Source: Robertkochia flava (GTDB lineage: Bacteria; Bacteroidota; Bacteroidia; Flavobacteriales; Flavobacteriaceae). From it: a stretch of DNA of 64,000 bases. Positions 12,501 to 20,103 of the stretch are shown here, piece after piece. Position 1 is the stretch's first letter. The number at the start of each line of letters is the position of its first letter. Under the pieces are notes generated by a model. The model did no database searches, was not told the DNA's origin, and saw nothing but the letters and a program-made list of their open reading frames with translations. Position numbers and translations under genes: made by a program. Location: NCBI RefSeq assembly GCF_020166515.1, contig NZ_JAINZT010000004.1, positions 124,001 through 188,000 on the forward strand, written 5' to 3'.

Positions 12501-13190
12501 AATCTAACCCATATTAAGACCTACTCTTACCTTGACAGAATAGAGGAGATCGTTACCATTATGGTCTATGTGGGTGGTGCGCTTCCTCAGGACGGGCAAA
12601 AGGTGTACGAACAAGAATTTGTGATCGATAAAAAGGTCGATGAGCAATGGATCTATTTCCCGCTGGAGGAACCGTTCTTTATTCCCGAAGGAGAGTCTTT
12701 CTTCGTGATCATGACCCACCCTGTAAGCAATAAATACTTAGGTTTTGACTTCTCAGATGATGTAGAGATCTTACAAAACTGTTTTTCCGGGGTGCTCCAG
12801 GGGGAAGAAACGTATTACTGGTATCCCGGGTATACCCAGGGAGAAAGAATGGTCTGGAAAATAAGACCTCTTACGGCATCCGGAAAAAATCAGTGGTTAA
12901 CCCTGGATACAGAGCAGGCAAAGCTCTCCGGAAATACCAGTGTCGCGGTAAATGCCGTGATCGATCCCGGCATTGCCGGTAAAGGAACACACAGTGCCAA
13001 AATCCTCATGCGCTCCAATGACTTGAACCGGGCTCGGGATGAAGTGAACATCACCATTCATGTTAACGGAGCCCCGGAATTTGAATATTATCCAAATATT
13101 TATGCGGATACGCTGGGCGTGGTTGAAACCGAAACCAAGGTGTTTAATTACCTGTTTAATGATCCTGAAGGCGATAAAATGACGGCTTAG
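6504..13190 (+). CDS. Giant subtilisin-like (S8) serine protease, cut short by an in-frame TAG
   Basis: A secreted protease. The frame opens at 6462, overlapping the previous stop, but the signal peptide begins at the Met at 6504 (MKIFKIIIALLFG, ends VYAQQ). Counting from 6462, an N-terminal propeptide-like region (to about 180) precedes the S8 domain with catalytic Asp226 (VVDTGID), His280 (HGTHVAG) and Ser461 (GTSMACPHVSG). An fnIII module (about 525-630) and many beta-sandwich modules follow, some of ASPM/Hydin 'choice-of-anchor D' type, plus repeats with an LPFDFPFYG / LGLKFPFFN motif. The frame stops at TAG 13188-13190 and then continues in the same frame for 261 more codons carrying the type IX secretion tail. 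As written, the product would be exported to the periplasm but lack its sorting signal. It is the last gene of the SusC/D operon. Confidence 0.85.
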   Translation: MKIFKIIIALLFGILQLTAVYAQQGKVSSDESVKGKIRMKIKPGALKSAPGLKINTGKDNAKKIGLQRVDEASASVGINRIKRVFPFSPKFEARHRKYGLHLWYEVEFDSTRNAEDIIREYKKVTEVEIVKPVYKKNRIDGHRKPVVFKGNPEEKNLAAVSLDYATVNDPLLKDQWHYKNDGRFGENGSDIQLDLAWESQTGNSEIIVAVVDTGIDFAHEDLKDNMWINEAELYGEDDVDDDQNGYVDDIYGANFAVPGAIFPEAHGTHVAGTVGAVNNNGLGVAGVAGGDGTGNGVRLMSTQVFDNRNNGGGNFAEAIVYGADNGAVISQNSWGYNLDNFYEPEVLDAIRYFVAEAGQYPGSPMKGGIVFFASGNNGLDTMRYPGAFEEVVAVTSTGPEGFPAPYANHGDWVDIAAPGGDEVNYGEEGGVLSTLPGNQYGYMQGTSMACPHVSGVAALILAKFGGENFTPEDLKRILLNSTNPFIFQHNNKYGKGILSAGKALVDDNRIPPDAITDLDAGAVFHNEVRLTWTVPHDEDGFSPSGYYLAVGEAPITASNFDNNPRYFISNTLEEGQTMSLSIGGLIKETGYWFAVKSADQFENISEISNVLGVRTTSEPHFMASTRSIEVTVNTAENPLAQVPVSFSNISEGIIYWETLVSNETYFREPEPVSEATASVMHTKPGTVETTVASASETTFDAIRYVDAENISTETLSTNKHWENDATEFVAGLSYENQNPPAILAGTGNTNSGLIFGTRFDVPYDYSFNLTHLEVALFPETSEHPITIEIKKGSRKDIMQAETVYMQEYYPDTINQLKYYRIPLYQPQKFQDNESFWVVLHFPKEMQNPMLLQYGGGAYNERFMYSKDNGRTFNQALTLLFQPLTPMWRALSTGENGSFVFLDPNKGEIPSETAQDVNITVDANSLTNGNHLASVGILTNDIHKPIVNIELKVKVEGQQPEIDNSKVFELDAIANVNNNLELDMENSGLASLEVYGYTIESTGVAETYTDTLTVGPGQTGKANFGYTPLTTGILNEKIMLHTNLGPLPFSLRIISLKEPSAELSILVDTLNVTYGSKADLALVLGNGADGAPLEFDLEHYSLVNKNARLLPEKLNYTMTTSDSLGGPDPGSWDDITGFGTSLTKQELEEGISLGLKFPFFNELLEEVKISSLGRVILYSYPAMVPVRIDREPLNVKTITYHSFGNRMVMTIHCDVMGSKNQAYGPTGNTVTYQVVLFRDGTVEYRYKDVEYITAEKDVEVFFQGLETADRYAFSEFGAEGTLKNGLVIRFSPKRSISMITEAGELNGVVIPGSSRTVALKADPAAFGFTAGNYENEVLVYTNTGTALSRIPVFINVSGTPEIEVADNLTYTDSVLVGASSTGYIRISNSGAAPVNLTAVNSNNPVFSPDSMRFPLEVPALSNLMIPVHFTPEVTGEDSGVIELYFDNGVTEQVALKAQAGRDVTFSHDLSLPVVVNLRGGESTTVPFNISNTGANIDLDYVFKNSLLGSVTETDSVSAIGINNKNAMQTYGYTKKVSDSSGVFHKWDALDMDKGKLKLEPGAYTRLELPFDFPFYGAYYSTVWISVNGYISVAEPRNEPINPEFETGDEFNGIIAPFWTQLKLQANGDGLNYRLEEESLVVQWTGLTSQNSSMNPGLVTFQMEIRSDGTIKFHYFDIEGWGGLLKYGIKSPDGTEFLDDPKTMIMTWAKIKDRTSLIINPPSHGKLPAGKQSVFNLKLNAGNMYYPGSYRDTITMVTNSISQKQLEIPVEVHVSGSPVMAVSDSLVWEEVIFRENLKLKRELVLTNKGYAPLSVENINYEGLEGLVLYDKEGNRLVRSSSGELLEPIDLDPWEQRVLLVEIPVSEKQDQIGYITYSGNFGTAQSVVQAKIADSPVFFWDAQDQEYEVVSTEKKVYSFTVENQSETGLDFQLIPAAIPVIEQTPGKVHISDQIGNYDFQDRVTVDSLALEQKQVGDGVFTPFAVGANVAFSNKFTAPEGGFNLTHIKTYSYLDRIEEIVTIMVYVGGALPQDGQKVYEQEFVIDKKVDEQWIYFPLEEPFFIPEGESFFVIMTHPVSNKYLGFDFSDDVEILQNCFSGVLQGEETYYWYPGYTQGERMVWKIRPLTASGKNQWLTLDTEQAKLSGNTSVAVNAVIDPGIAGKGTHSAKILMRSNDLNRARDEVNITIHVNGAPEFEYYPNIYADTLGVVETETKVFNYLFNDPEGDKMTA

Positions 13191-13976
13191 GCTACAGCTG
13201 AAGTGCCTGGGTTAGCCTATGCATTTCGGCAAACAGGGAACAATACGGCTCAACTCGAGCTAAAACCCGGGTATGAAAGTGAAGGCTATTACCGCATACC
13301 GGTGGTGGTTTCCGATGCAGTTGGCAATAAATCTGTAGATACCGTTGTGGTAGCCGTGGCCGATAAGAACAGGCAACCCCAATTTAATCTCAGCTATGAA
13401 ACGATCACCCTCAACCTGGCCGACTCCACAGAAACGTTTACCATAGATCCTTTCGATATGTTCTCTGATCCGGACGGTGATAACCTCCAGATCCTGGCAG
13501 GGAACTATACTCCTGAGATCGTAGATATGGCCATAGGAAGTGCTTTCATAGATCTCCACCCGTTGAAGGTAGGGGCAGGGCAGTTAGTATTTGGTGCTGA
13601 CGATGGAAAGGAAAATGGATTTGTACTGCACCTGGTTTATGTAAACGTGATTAACGATGCAAAAAGTGCCGAGGGCGTTCCGGATGGAAATATGCCTGAT
13701 CTCCCCGGAGAAATAGAGGTGCCCGCCCTATTTTATCCCAATCCTGTAAAAAATAATACGGCGAAATTATATTACAAATTAGAGGAAAGGGCTGATGTGA
13801 GTATTATGCTGTACAACTTCAGTGCCCAGTTGATCTACAGCAATACAATTGCACAGGTACCTCCCGGGGATCATACCGAACAAATAACGCTGGCAAATGC
13901 AACTCCCGGGTTTTATATATGCGTTTTAAAAGTCCGGGGGAAACCCGACCAAAGCTTTAAAATTATTGTCCAGTAA
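13191..13976 (+). pseudogene. C-terminal remainder of the giant subtilase with T9SS type A sorting tail
   Basis: This open stretch is in the same frame as the protease and separated from it only by TAG 13188-13190; no base shift is needed. It encodes cadherin/Ig-like modules (YRIPVVVSDAVGN; FSDPDGDNLQI) and ends with a type IX secretion sorting domain: FYPNPVKNN, then a short sandwich ending PGFYICVLKVRG and IIVQ. There is no credible start codon, leader or signal peptide of its own, so it is the detached tail of one gene of about 2,500 codons. A single C-to-T change in a CAG codon would create the TAG. Alternatives are sequencing error or read-through; the coding character on both sides shows no decay, so the event is recent or not real. 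Confidence 0.8.
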
Positions 13977-14008
13977 TTTGATTAGTTGAGTTAATCAATT
14001 TGAAAACT

Positions 14009-14039
14009 CCGGGGTTTTAACAGTTCCCCGGGGCTTTTC
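14009..14039 (+). terminator. Rho-independent-type terminator of the SusC/D-protease operon
   Basis: Arms 14009-14014 (CCGGGG) and 14026-14031 (CCCCGG) pair across an 11-base loop, followed by GGCTTTTCT. It lies 33 bases after the stop of the protease gene. Confidence 0.65.
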
Positions 14040-14133
14040 TAAGCAAGCATACCTGTGCTTACACCTTTGAGAAGGTATAGCTGTGGATTAAATAAGGAAG
14101 ATGAATTATGGTATGGAGAAGATTTGATCAAAA

Positions 14134-14478
14134 ATGAAGATAGAAAAAGAACAGTCGGTTACGCCAGGTGTAACAGCCAGGGAGGGATTTCTCATTATCA
14201 GTGGGGTGGCAACGTATCATACCGGCTCGGCAAAGGTAAAAGGAGAGTTGTTGCTCACCTCAGAGGCCTTATTGTTTAAAATGCCCGGTAAGAAGCAACC
14301 CTTATTGTTGCTCACTGAAATTGATAAGGTCAAATTCTCCAGGAATGTTTTTTTTATCAAGAACGGATTTGTTCTTTTTACAGAAGATACGGTACATAAA
14401 TTCCATATCAGGTATCCAAAAGACTGGGTTGAATTAATAGAATATCTCTTTGTAAAGCAATCCAATACAATGCAATAG
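14134..14478 (+). CDS. Small GRAM/PH-like domain protein
   Basis: A 114-residue cytosolic protein. It shows the GRAM-like pattern of alternating short strands: GFLIISGVATYHTG, KGELLLTSEALLFK, LLLLTEIDKVKFSRN, NGFVLFTEDTVHKFHI, closed by a helix (DWVELIEYLF). GRAM/PH-like folds commonly bind lipids or proteins, but in bacteria the role is mostly unknown. No signal or membrane segment is seen. It stands alone between the protease operon and an outer-membrane protein. An overlapping shorter frame (14055-14279) was judged a shadow. Confidence 0.7.
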   Translation: MKIEKEQSVTPGVTAREGFLIISGVATYHTGSAKVKGELLLTSEALLFKMPGKKQPLLLLTEIDKVKFSRNVFFIKNGFVLFTEDTVHKFHIRYPKDWVELIEYLFVKQSNTMQ

Positions 14479-14945
14479 CCTTCAGTTTCTTTTTAAAGCC
14501 CGTCTCCTGGCATTCCGACATGATCTCCACGATACCCTGACGGCAGCTATAGGATTGTGAAAAATAGGTTCTGGAATCCATAGCGATGTTTACATGATGT
14601 CCTCGATCGGCTCATGATTTTCTTTCTGACCTGCTGAACACTTTTTTTGGGCATTTGTCGAATAATAAACTCAGGGCAATAGGGCTGTAATATATTTATA
14701 GTCAGTAAAGTAGTACGCGCCCTGTGCGCAGGTACTTTTTTGGAAGGGAGTACAGGTCCATTAAGGGGATCCTTAATATGGAAGACCGGTTCAACTTCCA
14801 CACGCTTTAAACCTAACCCCAGGTTCTTACCTCTATCCTTCTTGTCGGGTGTGTTAGTTTCAAATAAAATTCAGGAAGTGAATCGACTGAATTTTACTCG
14901 ATGCTGATGTTGTATTCATGTTACGGTTTAATAATCCAAATACCA
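14479..14945. other. Gene-poor stretch
   Basis: No convincing gene lies on either strand. A minus-strand open frame (14547-14801) has low-complexity, basic, Pro-rich content and no recognisable domain; its EVEPVFHIKD segment faintly recalls transposase C-termini but the rest does not follow. A decayed gene is possible. Confidence 0.4.
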
Positions 14946-15710
14946 ATGAGCAGGAAAATATCCAGAGAATTCTACCTTATATGTTGCATCATATTCTGGA
15001 ATTCGATGGAAATAAAGGCGCAACAATTCGCCGGCGATAACCAGTGGGTGGCTCCTGAAGGAGTTTTCACCCTGGTGGCTACTGCAGGACAGGAATACTC
15101 ACAGTTTTACCTTGTGGGAGCTTTAATCCAGGAATGGGAGCTCAATTTCCAGTTTACTCATTATTACGACGATCCCCGCGAACAGTCTTCTGCCTATACT
15201 GCAAGCTCCATTTACCTCAAACGCAGGATCTGGCAAAATGATCGGGAAACGGCTGGTTATGGAATCTTTGGTGGTACTGGTTTGATCCCCCAGCACCTGG
15301 ACCGGGGAGAGGTGACCCAAAGTTTTGAATCCTGGTTCGTTATGGGTATTGCCACCTACAGCTTTTTTAAGGATCAATTGCTTTGGGACTTTTTACCCGG
15401 GGCCACAGTGAATTTTAATCATAAGGATTCTGATAACACGGCATGGGGCTTCACCTATAGTTCCAGGGCTGCCTTATATGGTGTCATTCCCCATTCAGCC
15501 ATCGTGGCTGAGGTATTTGGTACTTCAGGAGAGGCGTATGCCCCTGTAAGTTACAGGGCAGGTATACGCTGGGAAAGTCAACATTGGATCATTGCCGGAA
15601 CCTATTCAAGCGCTTTTGATAATTCCTTCGGCGTCGGATTTGAAATTGGGATCATGTACCTGACCCCACCGTTGTACGGAAAAAAACGAAATAAGCAAGC
15701 GTCAGATTAA
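14946..15710 (+). CDS. Exported outer-membrane beta-barrel-like protein, unknown function
   Basis: About 254 residues from the Met at 14946 (MSRKISREFYLICC), chosen because it opens a signal peptide ending IKAQQF; the frame extends 15 codons further up. The mature part is a run of amphipathic strands rich in Tyr, Trp and Phe (LNFQFTHYYD, SSIYLKRRIW, YGIFGGTGLI, WFVMGIATYSFF, AWGFTYSSRAALY, RAGIRWESQHWIIAGTYSS, VGFEIGIMYL) with no catalytic motif, which fits an 8-10-stranded barrel. The basic tail (YGKKRNKQASD) is unusual for a barrel, whose last residue is normally aromatic. The family is not recognised. Confidence 0.6.
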   Translation: MSRKISREFYLICCIIFWNSMEIKAQQFAGDNQWVAPEGVFTLVATAGQEYSQFYLVGALIQEWELNFQFTHYYDDPREQSSAYTASSIYLKRRIWQNDRETAGYGIFGGTGLIPQHLDRGEVTQSFESWFVMGIATYSFFKDQLLWDFLPGATVNFNHKDSDNTAWGFTYSSRAALYGVIPHSAIVAEVFGTSGEAYAPVSYRAGIRWESQHWIIAGTYSSAFDNSFGVGFEIGIMYLTPPLYGKKRNKQASD

Positions 15711-16041
15711 TCTATTATATATCTCTGAATAGTGCAGGATAACATAGGGGGTATAGGAGTACTTCAAGATTCCAGTTTATCCTTTATTATCCTCATTTAA
15801 TCCATAAACCACTGTTTAACAGTTAGTTAGTATTAATATTTTTATACATTTGAATCTTAAGTCTTTACCCGATTCATTGTTATAACAAGTGTTCAATAAA
15901 AATAATTTTCAATAATTTCTTAAAAGGCTGTTCGGGGGAAAGTGCTCTCTACAACCAGATGATACCTCTTTAATTAATCAGAATCTCAAAAGCAACGTGA
16001 ATTTATATCATTGTGGCAGAGTTTTTAATTCAATAAAAAAA
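15711..16041. other. AT-rich leader before the hydrolase operon
   Basis: 331 bases without a gene. It contains a candidate -7 box (15845-15852) and long A/T tracts, consistent with the regulatory region of the operon that begins at 16042. No clear operator palindrome was seen. Confidence 0.45.
15845..15852 (+). promoter_or_regulatory. Candidate -7 box (TACATTTG) for the hydrolase operon
   Basis: It fits the Bacteroidota TAnnTTTG consensus, but no good TTG lies about 21 bases upstream, and the start codon is about 190 bases away. It is the best match in the leader. Confidence 0.35.
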
Positions 16042-17379
16042 ATGAATAGAATCACGATTAAATTTAAGGTGTTTCTAATCTTATTTATTTGCGGTCTCAT
16101 GGCCTTTGGTCAGGAGGAACAAACGTCGACCTTGATCAGAAATGCCAACGTTTTTGACGGGGTTAATGAAAAATTGCAGCAAGGAGTTGATGTACGCATT
16201 GAAGGGCATCTGATTAAGGAGATTGGAAAGAACCTGTCAGCGGGAAGTCAGACCACCGTCATCGATGCCGGAGGTAAAACGCTGATCCCGGGTTTAATCG
16301 ATGTTCACTGGCATACCACCTACGCCTATACTCCGGCAACTGTTCTTTTAGCCAACCAGGGGGATATGCCTGAGGTGGCTATTCGGAGTATGACCGGGGC
16401 ATTGGAGACCTTATTACGAGGGTTTACAACTGTAAGAGATCCGGGAGGGAATCCTTTTGCCATCAAAAAACTGATCGATGCCGGGGAATATCCGGGGCAT
16501 CGGATCCTGCCCTCCGGTCCTTTTATGAGTCCAACCACCGGGCATGCAGATCACTACGGGATCCTGGAAACCCCAAGGGATAAACGTACCATGAACTATT
16601 GGGAAAAGAATATGATGTCTATGACTTCAGATGGGGTGGCTGAAGTCCGGTTAAGGACTCGTGATATCCTTAAATACGGAGCTACCCAGATCAAGATCAC
16701 CACCGGAGGGGGGGTGTCTTCCGAATTTGATCCCCTGGATGTTAGCGAATATTCGGTAGACGAGATCAAGGCCGTTGTTGAAGAGGCCACCAATTACAAT
16801 ACCTATGTATTGTCGCATGTGATGACCGACAGGGGTGTCCGCACTTCTGTTGAAGCAGGAGTCATGTGTATTGAACATGGATTTTTCGCATCCGAGGAAA
16901 CCCTGAAGCTGATGAAGGAAAAAGGGGCCTGGCTTAGCCCGCAGCCCATGAAGGAGGAAGATATGAACTGGACCAACCCCGTTAGTGCAGCCAAATATAA
17001 GCAGGTAGTCGACGCCGTGGATCAGTTGTATCCGAAAGCCAAGAAAATAGGAGTAAATATCGCCTTTGGCACCGATCAGCTTATGGATGCCTCAAAGGCC
17101 AAACAGCAAAGTGAATACCTGGTACGCCTTGGAGAATGGTTTACACCCTACGAGGTTTTAAAAATTGCGACCTCAGAAAATGCCCGGTTATTGGAAATGA
17201 GCGGGCCGCGCCATCCTTACCAGGATGGGCCACTCGGAGTAGTTAAAGAAGGCGCCTATGCCGATATGATTCTAGTAGATGGAAACCCCCTGGAGAACCT
17301 GGAATTGGTGGGAGATCCCGAAAAGACCTTTGTGGTGATCATGAAGGATGGAAAAATTTATAAAAATACCCTGGAATAA
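16042..17379 (+). CDS. Exported imidazolonepropionase-like amidohydrolase, copy A
   Basis: A metal-dependent hydrolase of the amidohydrolase superfamily (COG1228-like), 445 residues from Met 16042; that start opens a signal peptide ending LMAFGQEE. A small beta-sandwich (about 28-85) is followed by a TIM-barrel with His89-x-His91 (DVHWH), Lys218 (QIKITTGGG, likely carboxylated), His259 (SHVMTD), His279 (IEHGFF) and Asp345 (FGTDQ): a complete set for a binuclear site. Characterised relatives cleave dipeptides or N-acyl amino acids, often with basic residues; the substrate here is unknown. It is first of three tandem paralogues; copy C is closest through the centre. The signal places it in the periplasm. 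The next gene starts 24 bases on. Confidence 0.9.
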   Translation: MNRITIKFKVFLILFICGLMAFGQEEQTSTLIRNANVFDGVNEKLQQGVDVRIEGHLIKEIGKNLSAGSQTTVIDAGGKTLIPGLIDVHWHTTYAYTPATVLLANQGDMPEVAIRSMTGALETLLRGFTTVRDPGGNPFAIKKLIDAGEYPGHRILPSGPFMSPTTGHADHYGILETPRDKRTMNYWEKNMMSMTSDGVAEVRLRTRDILKYGATQIKITTGGGVSSEFDPLDVSEYSVDEIKAVVEEATNYNTYVLSHVMTDRGVRTSVEAGVMCIEHGFFASEETLKLMKEKGAWLSPQPMKEEDMNWTNPVSAAKYKQVVDAVDQLYPKAKKIGVNIAFGTDQLMDASKAKQQSEYLVRLGEWFTPYEVLKIATSENARLLEMSGPRHPYQDGPLGVVKEGAYADMILVDGNPLENLELVGDPEKTFVVIMKDGKIYKNTLE

Positions 17380-17403
17380 TACACACTTAAAAATCAAATA
17401 CAA

Positions 17404-18735
17404 ATGAAAGTAATTAAAGTTTTAACCGTTCTGGCCCTACTCCTGCTTGTTCAAACCGGGTTTGGCCAGGAAGAGCAATCCTCCGTCTTAATTAAGAATG
17501 CGAATGTTTTTGATGGCGTGAATGAAAAACTGCAGCAAGGTGTGGATGTGCTCATTGAAGGTAATCTGGTCAAGCAGATCGGAAAGAATCTGTCTGCCGG
17601 AAGCGATGCCGTTGTAATTGATGCCGGCGGGAAAACCCTTATTCCGGGACTTATCGATATGCATTGGCACATGGCCCTGGCAGAACTACCGATGACCTTT
17701 GTGCTATCCGGAGATGCCTTTGAAGTCGGGATCCGCAGTACGCTTGCTTCTCCCAAGACCCTCATGCGGGGCTTTACCACAGTTCGGGATATGGGCGGAA
17801 GTGTTTTTAGTTTGAAGAAGCTTATAGACGAGGGATTGGTCGTCGGACCGCGCATATTGCCTTCCGGCCCCATGATCAGTCAGACCGGGGGGCATTTTGA
17901 CTACCGCCTGATTAATCAAATTCCGGATAAGGAGGGTAATATGAATTACTGGGGAGAAGTTGGTATGACCGCTATAGCCGATGGGGTTCCGGAGGTACGC
18001 AAAAGAGCACGTGAAGCGTTTATGTTGGGAGCAACTCAGATCAAAATTGCCGGGGGTGGAGGTGTGGCCTCCAGCTATGACCCGATCGATGTACGCCAGT
18101 ATTCTTTGGAGGAAATGCAGGCTATTGTAGACGTTGCCAACAGTTACAACAGCTATGTAGGGGCGCATATCTTTACGGATGATGCCATACAAATGGCTGT
18201 AAAGGCTGGCGTTAAGAGTATAGAACACGGGATGCTTATGGGCCGGGAAACCCTGCAGATGATGAAGGATAACGATGTATGGTTAAGTACCCAGCCCGTA
18301 TTGAATGATGAGGATGCGGATAAGTTCCCCAACCCGGAGTCCAACAGGAAATTTGCCGAGGTTACAAAAGGAACCGATAATGTTTACACCCTGGCTAAAG
18401 AAGTTGGAGTAAAGATGGCCTTTGGAACAGACTTATTTATGGGTGCGGAAAATGCGGCTAAGCAAGGGAAACTACTCGCTAAGTTAACGCGTTGGTTCAC
18501 TCCTTTTGAAGCCTTAAGGATGGCTACCTCAGAAAATGCTAAACTGTTGGAATTGTCAGGCCCACGCCATCCTTACCGGGAAGGCGCCCTGGGTGTGGTC
18601 ATGGAGGGTGCTTATGCCGATATGATCCTAGTAGACGGGAATCCACTGGAAAATCTTGACCTGGTGGCTGATCCGGAAAAGAACTTTGTGGTGATCATGA
18701 AAGATGGAAAAATTTATAAGAATACCCTGAAATAA
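17404..18735 (+). CDS. Exported imidazolonepropionase-like amidohydrolase, copy B
   Basis: 443 residues with a signal peptide ending TGFGQEE. It keeps His87-x-His89 (DMHWH), the Lys in QIKIAGGGG, His in GAHIFTD, His in IEHGML and Asp in FGTDLF, so it should be catalytically competent. Its substrate-facing segments differ from copies A and C: the loop after HWH reads MALAELPMTF instead of TTYAYTP, and the middle reads SQTGGHFDYR instead of SPTTGHADHYG. The first 75 residues and the last 30 are nearly the same as copy C, down to a 44-base identical DNA block at the 3' end. A different specificity and exchange between copies are inferred. Confidence 0.9.
   Translation: MKVIKVLTVLALLLLVQTGFGQEEQSSVLIKNANVFDGVNEKLQQGVDVLIEGNLVKQIGKNLSAGSDAVVIDAGGKTLIPGLIDMHWHMALAELPMTFVLSGDAFEVGIRSTLASPKTLMRGFTTVRDMGGSVFSLKKLIDEGLVVGPRILPSGPMISQTGGHFDYRLINQIPDKEGNMNYWGEVGMTAIADGVPEVRKRAREAFMLGATQIKIAGGGGVASSYDPIDVRQYSLEEMQAIVDVANSYNSYVGAHIFTDDAIQMAVKAGVKSIEHGMLMGRETLQMMKDNDVWLSTQPVLNDEDADKFPNPESNRKFAEVTKGTDNVYTLAKEVGVKMAFGTDLFMGAENAAKQGKLLAKLTRWFTPFEALRMATSENAKLLELSGPRHPYREGALGVVMEGAYADMILVDGNPLENLDLVADPEKNFVVIMKDGKIYKNTLK
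18676..18719 (+). repeat. 44-bp exact repeat, copy 1 (3' end of amidohydrolase B)
   Basis: Identical base for base to 20034-20077 and encoding the shared end (EKNFVVIMKDGKIY). Diverged versions occur near 17323-17366 and, in the decayed copy, near 21921-21964. Confidence 0.85.
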
Positions 18736-18761
18736 TGTTTTGTTATAAAAATCAAGTACAA

Positions 18762-20102
18762 ATGAAAGCAATTAAAGTTATAGCAGTTCTGGCACTGTTT
18801 GTGTTTGCCCAAACCGGGTTCAGCCAGGAAGAAAAGTCATCAACGCTGATCAGGAACGTCAATGTTTTTGATGGGGTGAATGAGAAATTACAGCAAGGAG
18901 TAGATGTGCTCATCGAAGGAAATTTGATTAAAGAGATCGGAAAAAATCTGTCAGCCGGAAGCGATGCCGTTGTAATTAACGGGGGTGGAAAGACCGTTAT
19001 TCCTGGACTGATCGATGCCCATTGGCACACGACTTACGCCTATACTCCGGCACCGGTTCTTTTTCTGAATCAGGGCGATATGGCCGAGGTAGCCATACGT
19101 AGTATGACCGGGGCCGAACAAACCTTATTGCGCGGATTTACTACCGTTCGCGATCCCGGTGGAAATCCATTTGCCATTAAAAAGCTGATCGATGCCGGAG
19201 AATACCCAGGGCATCGTATACTTCCCTCCGGCCCATTTATGAGCCCAACCGCGGGGCATGCCGATTATTACGGAAGAAGCGAGGTACCCAGGGATAAATC
19301 CTATACGAATTATTGGGAGCAAAATATGATGGCCATGACCTCAGACGGTGTAGACGAAGTGAGGTTGAGAACCCGAGACATTTTAAAAATGGGAGCTACC
19401 CAGATAAAGATCACTACGGGTGGTGGAGTAGCCTCAGAATTTGATCCCCTGGATGTGAGTGAGTACTCCGTTGATGAAATAAAAGCGGTGGTAGAGGAGG
19501 CGACCAACTACAACACCTATGTAACTTCCCATGTTTACACAGATCGTGGTGTACGTACCTCTATAGAATCCGGTGTGAAATGCATCGAACACGGGTTTTT
19601 TGTAACTGAGGAAACCCTGAAATTAATGAAAGAAAAAGGCGACTGGCTTTCCTTACAGCCCGTTTTTGCAGAAGACATGACATGGGATAACCCTGTAAGT
19701 CAGGCCAAATTCGAAGGAATTGTAAAGGCAATTGATAAGGTGTTTCCACTGGTTAAAAAAATGGGAGTGAATCTTGCTGTAGGAACAGACCATCTTTTTG
19801 GCCCCACTACAGCCCTCCAGCAAAACGAATATGTGGTGCGATTAGGGAAATGGTTTACACCCTATGAAGCGCTTAAGATATACACCTCCGAAAATGCCCG
19901 GTTATTGGAAATGAGCGGGCCTCGTCATCCGTACCAGGATGGCCCGCTTGGGGTGGTGAAAGAAGGGGCTTATGCGGATCTGATTATCGTAGATGGGAAC
20001 CCGCTGGAAAAACTCGACCTGGTGGCCGATCCCGAAAAGAACTTTGTGGTGATCATGAAAGATGGAAAAATTTATAAAAATACCCTTACCGGAACGGAAT
20101 AA
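18762..20102 (+). CDS. Exported imidazolonepropionase-like amidohydrolase, copy C
   Basis: 446 residues from Met 18762 (MKAIKVIAVLALF; signal ends TGFSQEE); the frame opens at 18735, overlapping the previous stop, but that start would bury the signal peptide. Metal ligands are His87, His89 (DAHWH), Lys in QIKITTGGG, His in SHVYTD, His in IEHGFF and Asp in VGTDHLF. The centre is almost the same as copy A (YPGHRILPSGPFMSP), while the ends are closer to copy B. Stop and next start are separated by a single base, so it is translationally close to the M20 peptidase. Confidence 0.9.
   Translation: MKAIKVIAVLALFVFAQTGFSQEEKSSTLIRNVNVFDGVNEKLQQGVDVLIEGNLIKEIGKNLSAGSDAVVINGGGKTVIPGLIDAHWHTTYAYTPAPVLFLNQGDMAEVAIRSMTGAEQTLLRGFTTVRDPGGNPFAIKKLIDAGEYPGHRILPSGPFMSPTAGHADYYGRSEVPRDKSYTNYWEQNMMAMTSDGVDEVRLRTRDILKMGATQIKITTGGGVASEFDPLDVSEYSVDEIKAVVEEATNYNTYVTSHVYTDRGVRTSIESGVKCIEHGFFVTEETLKLMKEKGDWLSLQPVFAEDMTWDNPVSQAKFEGIVKAIDKVFPLVKKMGVNLAVGTDHLFGPTTALQQNEYVVRLGKWFTPYEALKIYTSENARLLEMSGPRHPYQDGPLGVVKEGAYADLIIVDGNPLEKLDLVADPEKNFVVIMKDGKIYKNTLTGTE
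20034..20077 (+). repeat. 44-bp exact repeat, copy 2 (3' end of amidohydrolase C)
   Basis: Same block as 18676-18719. Surrounding codons differ at silent sites, so the local identity suggests recent exchange rather than constraint alone. Confidence 0.85.
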
Positions 20103-20103
20103 A

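Noticed and set aside
14055-14279. Plus-strand frame overlapping the GRAM-like gene
   Set aside because: Composition is unlike a protein, and the overlapping frame 14134-14478 has clear strand-helix structure.
14547-14801. Minus-strand open frame with a faint transposase-like segment (EVEPVFHIKD)
   Set aside because: Only a few residues fit, the rest shows no transposase motifs, and no terminal inverted repeats or target duplications were seen.
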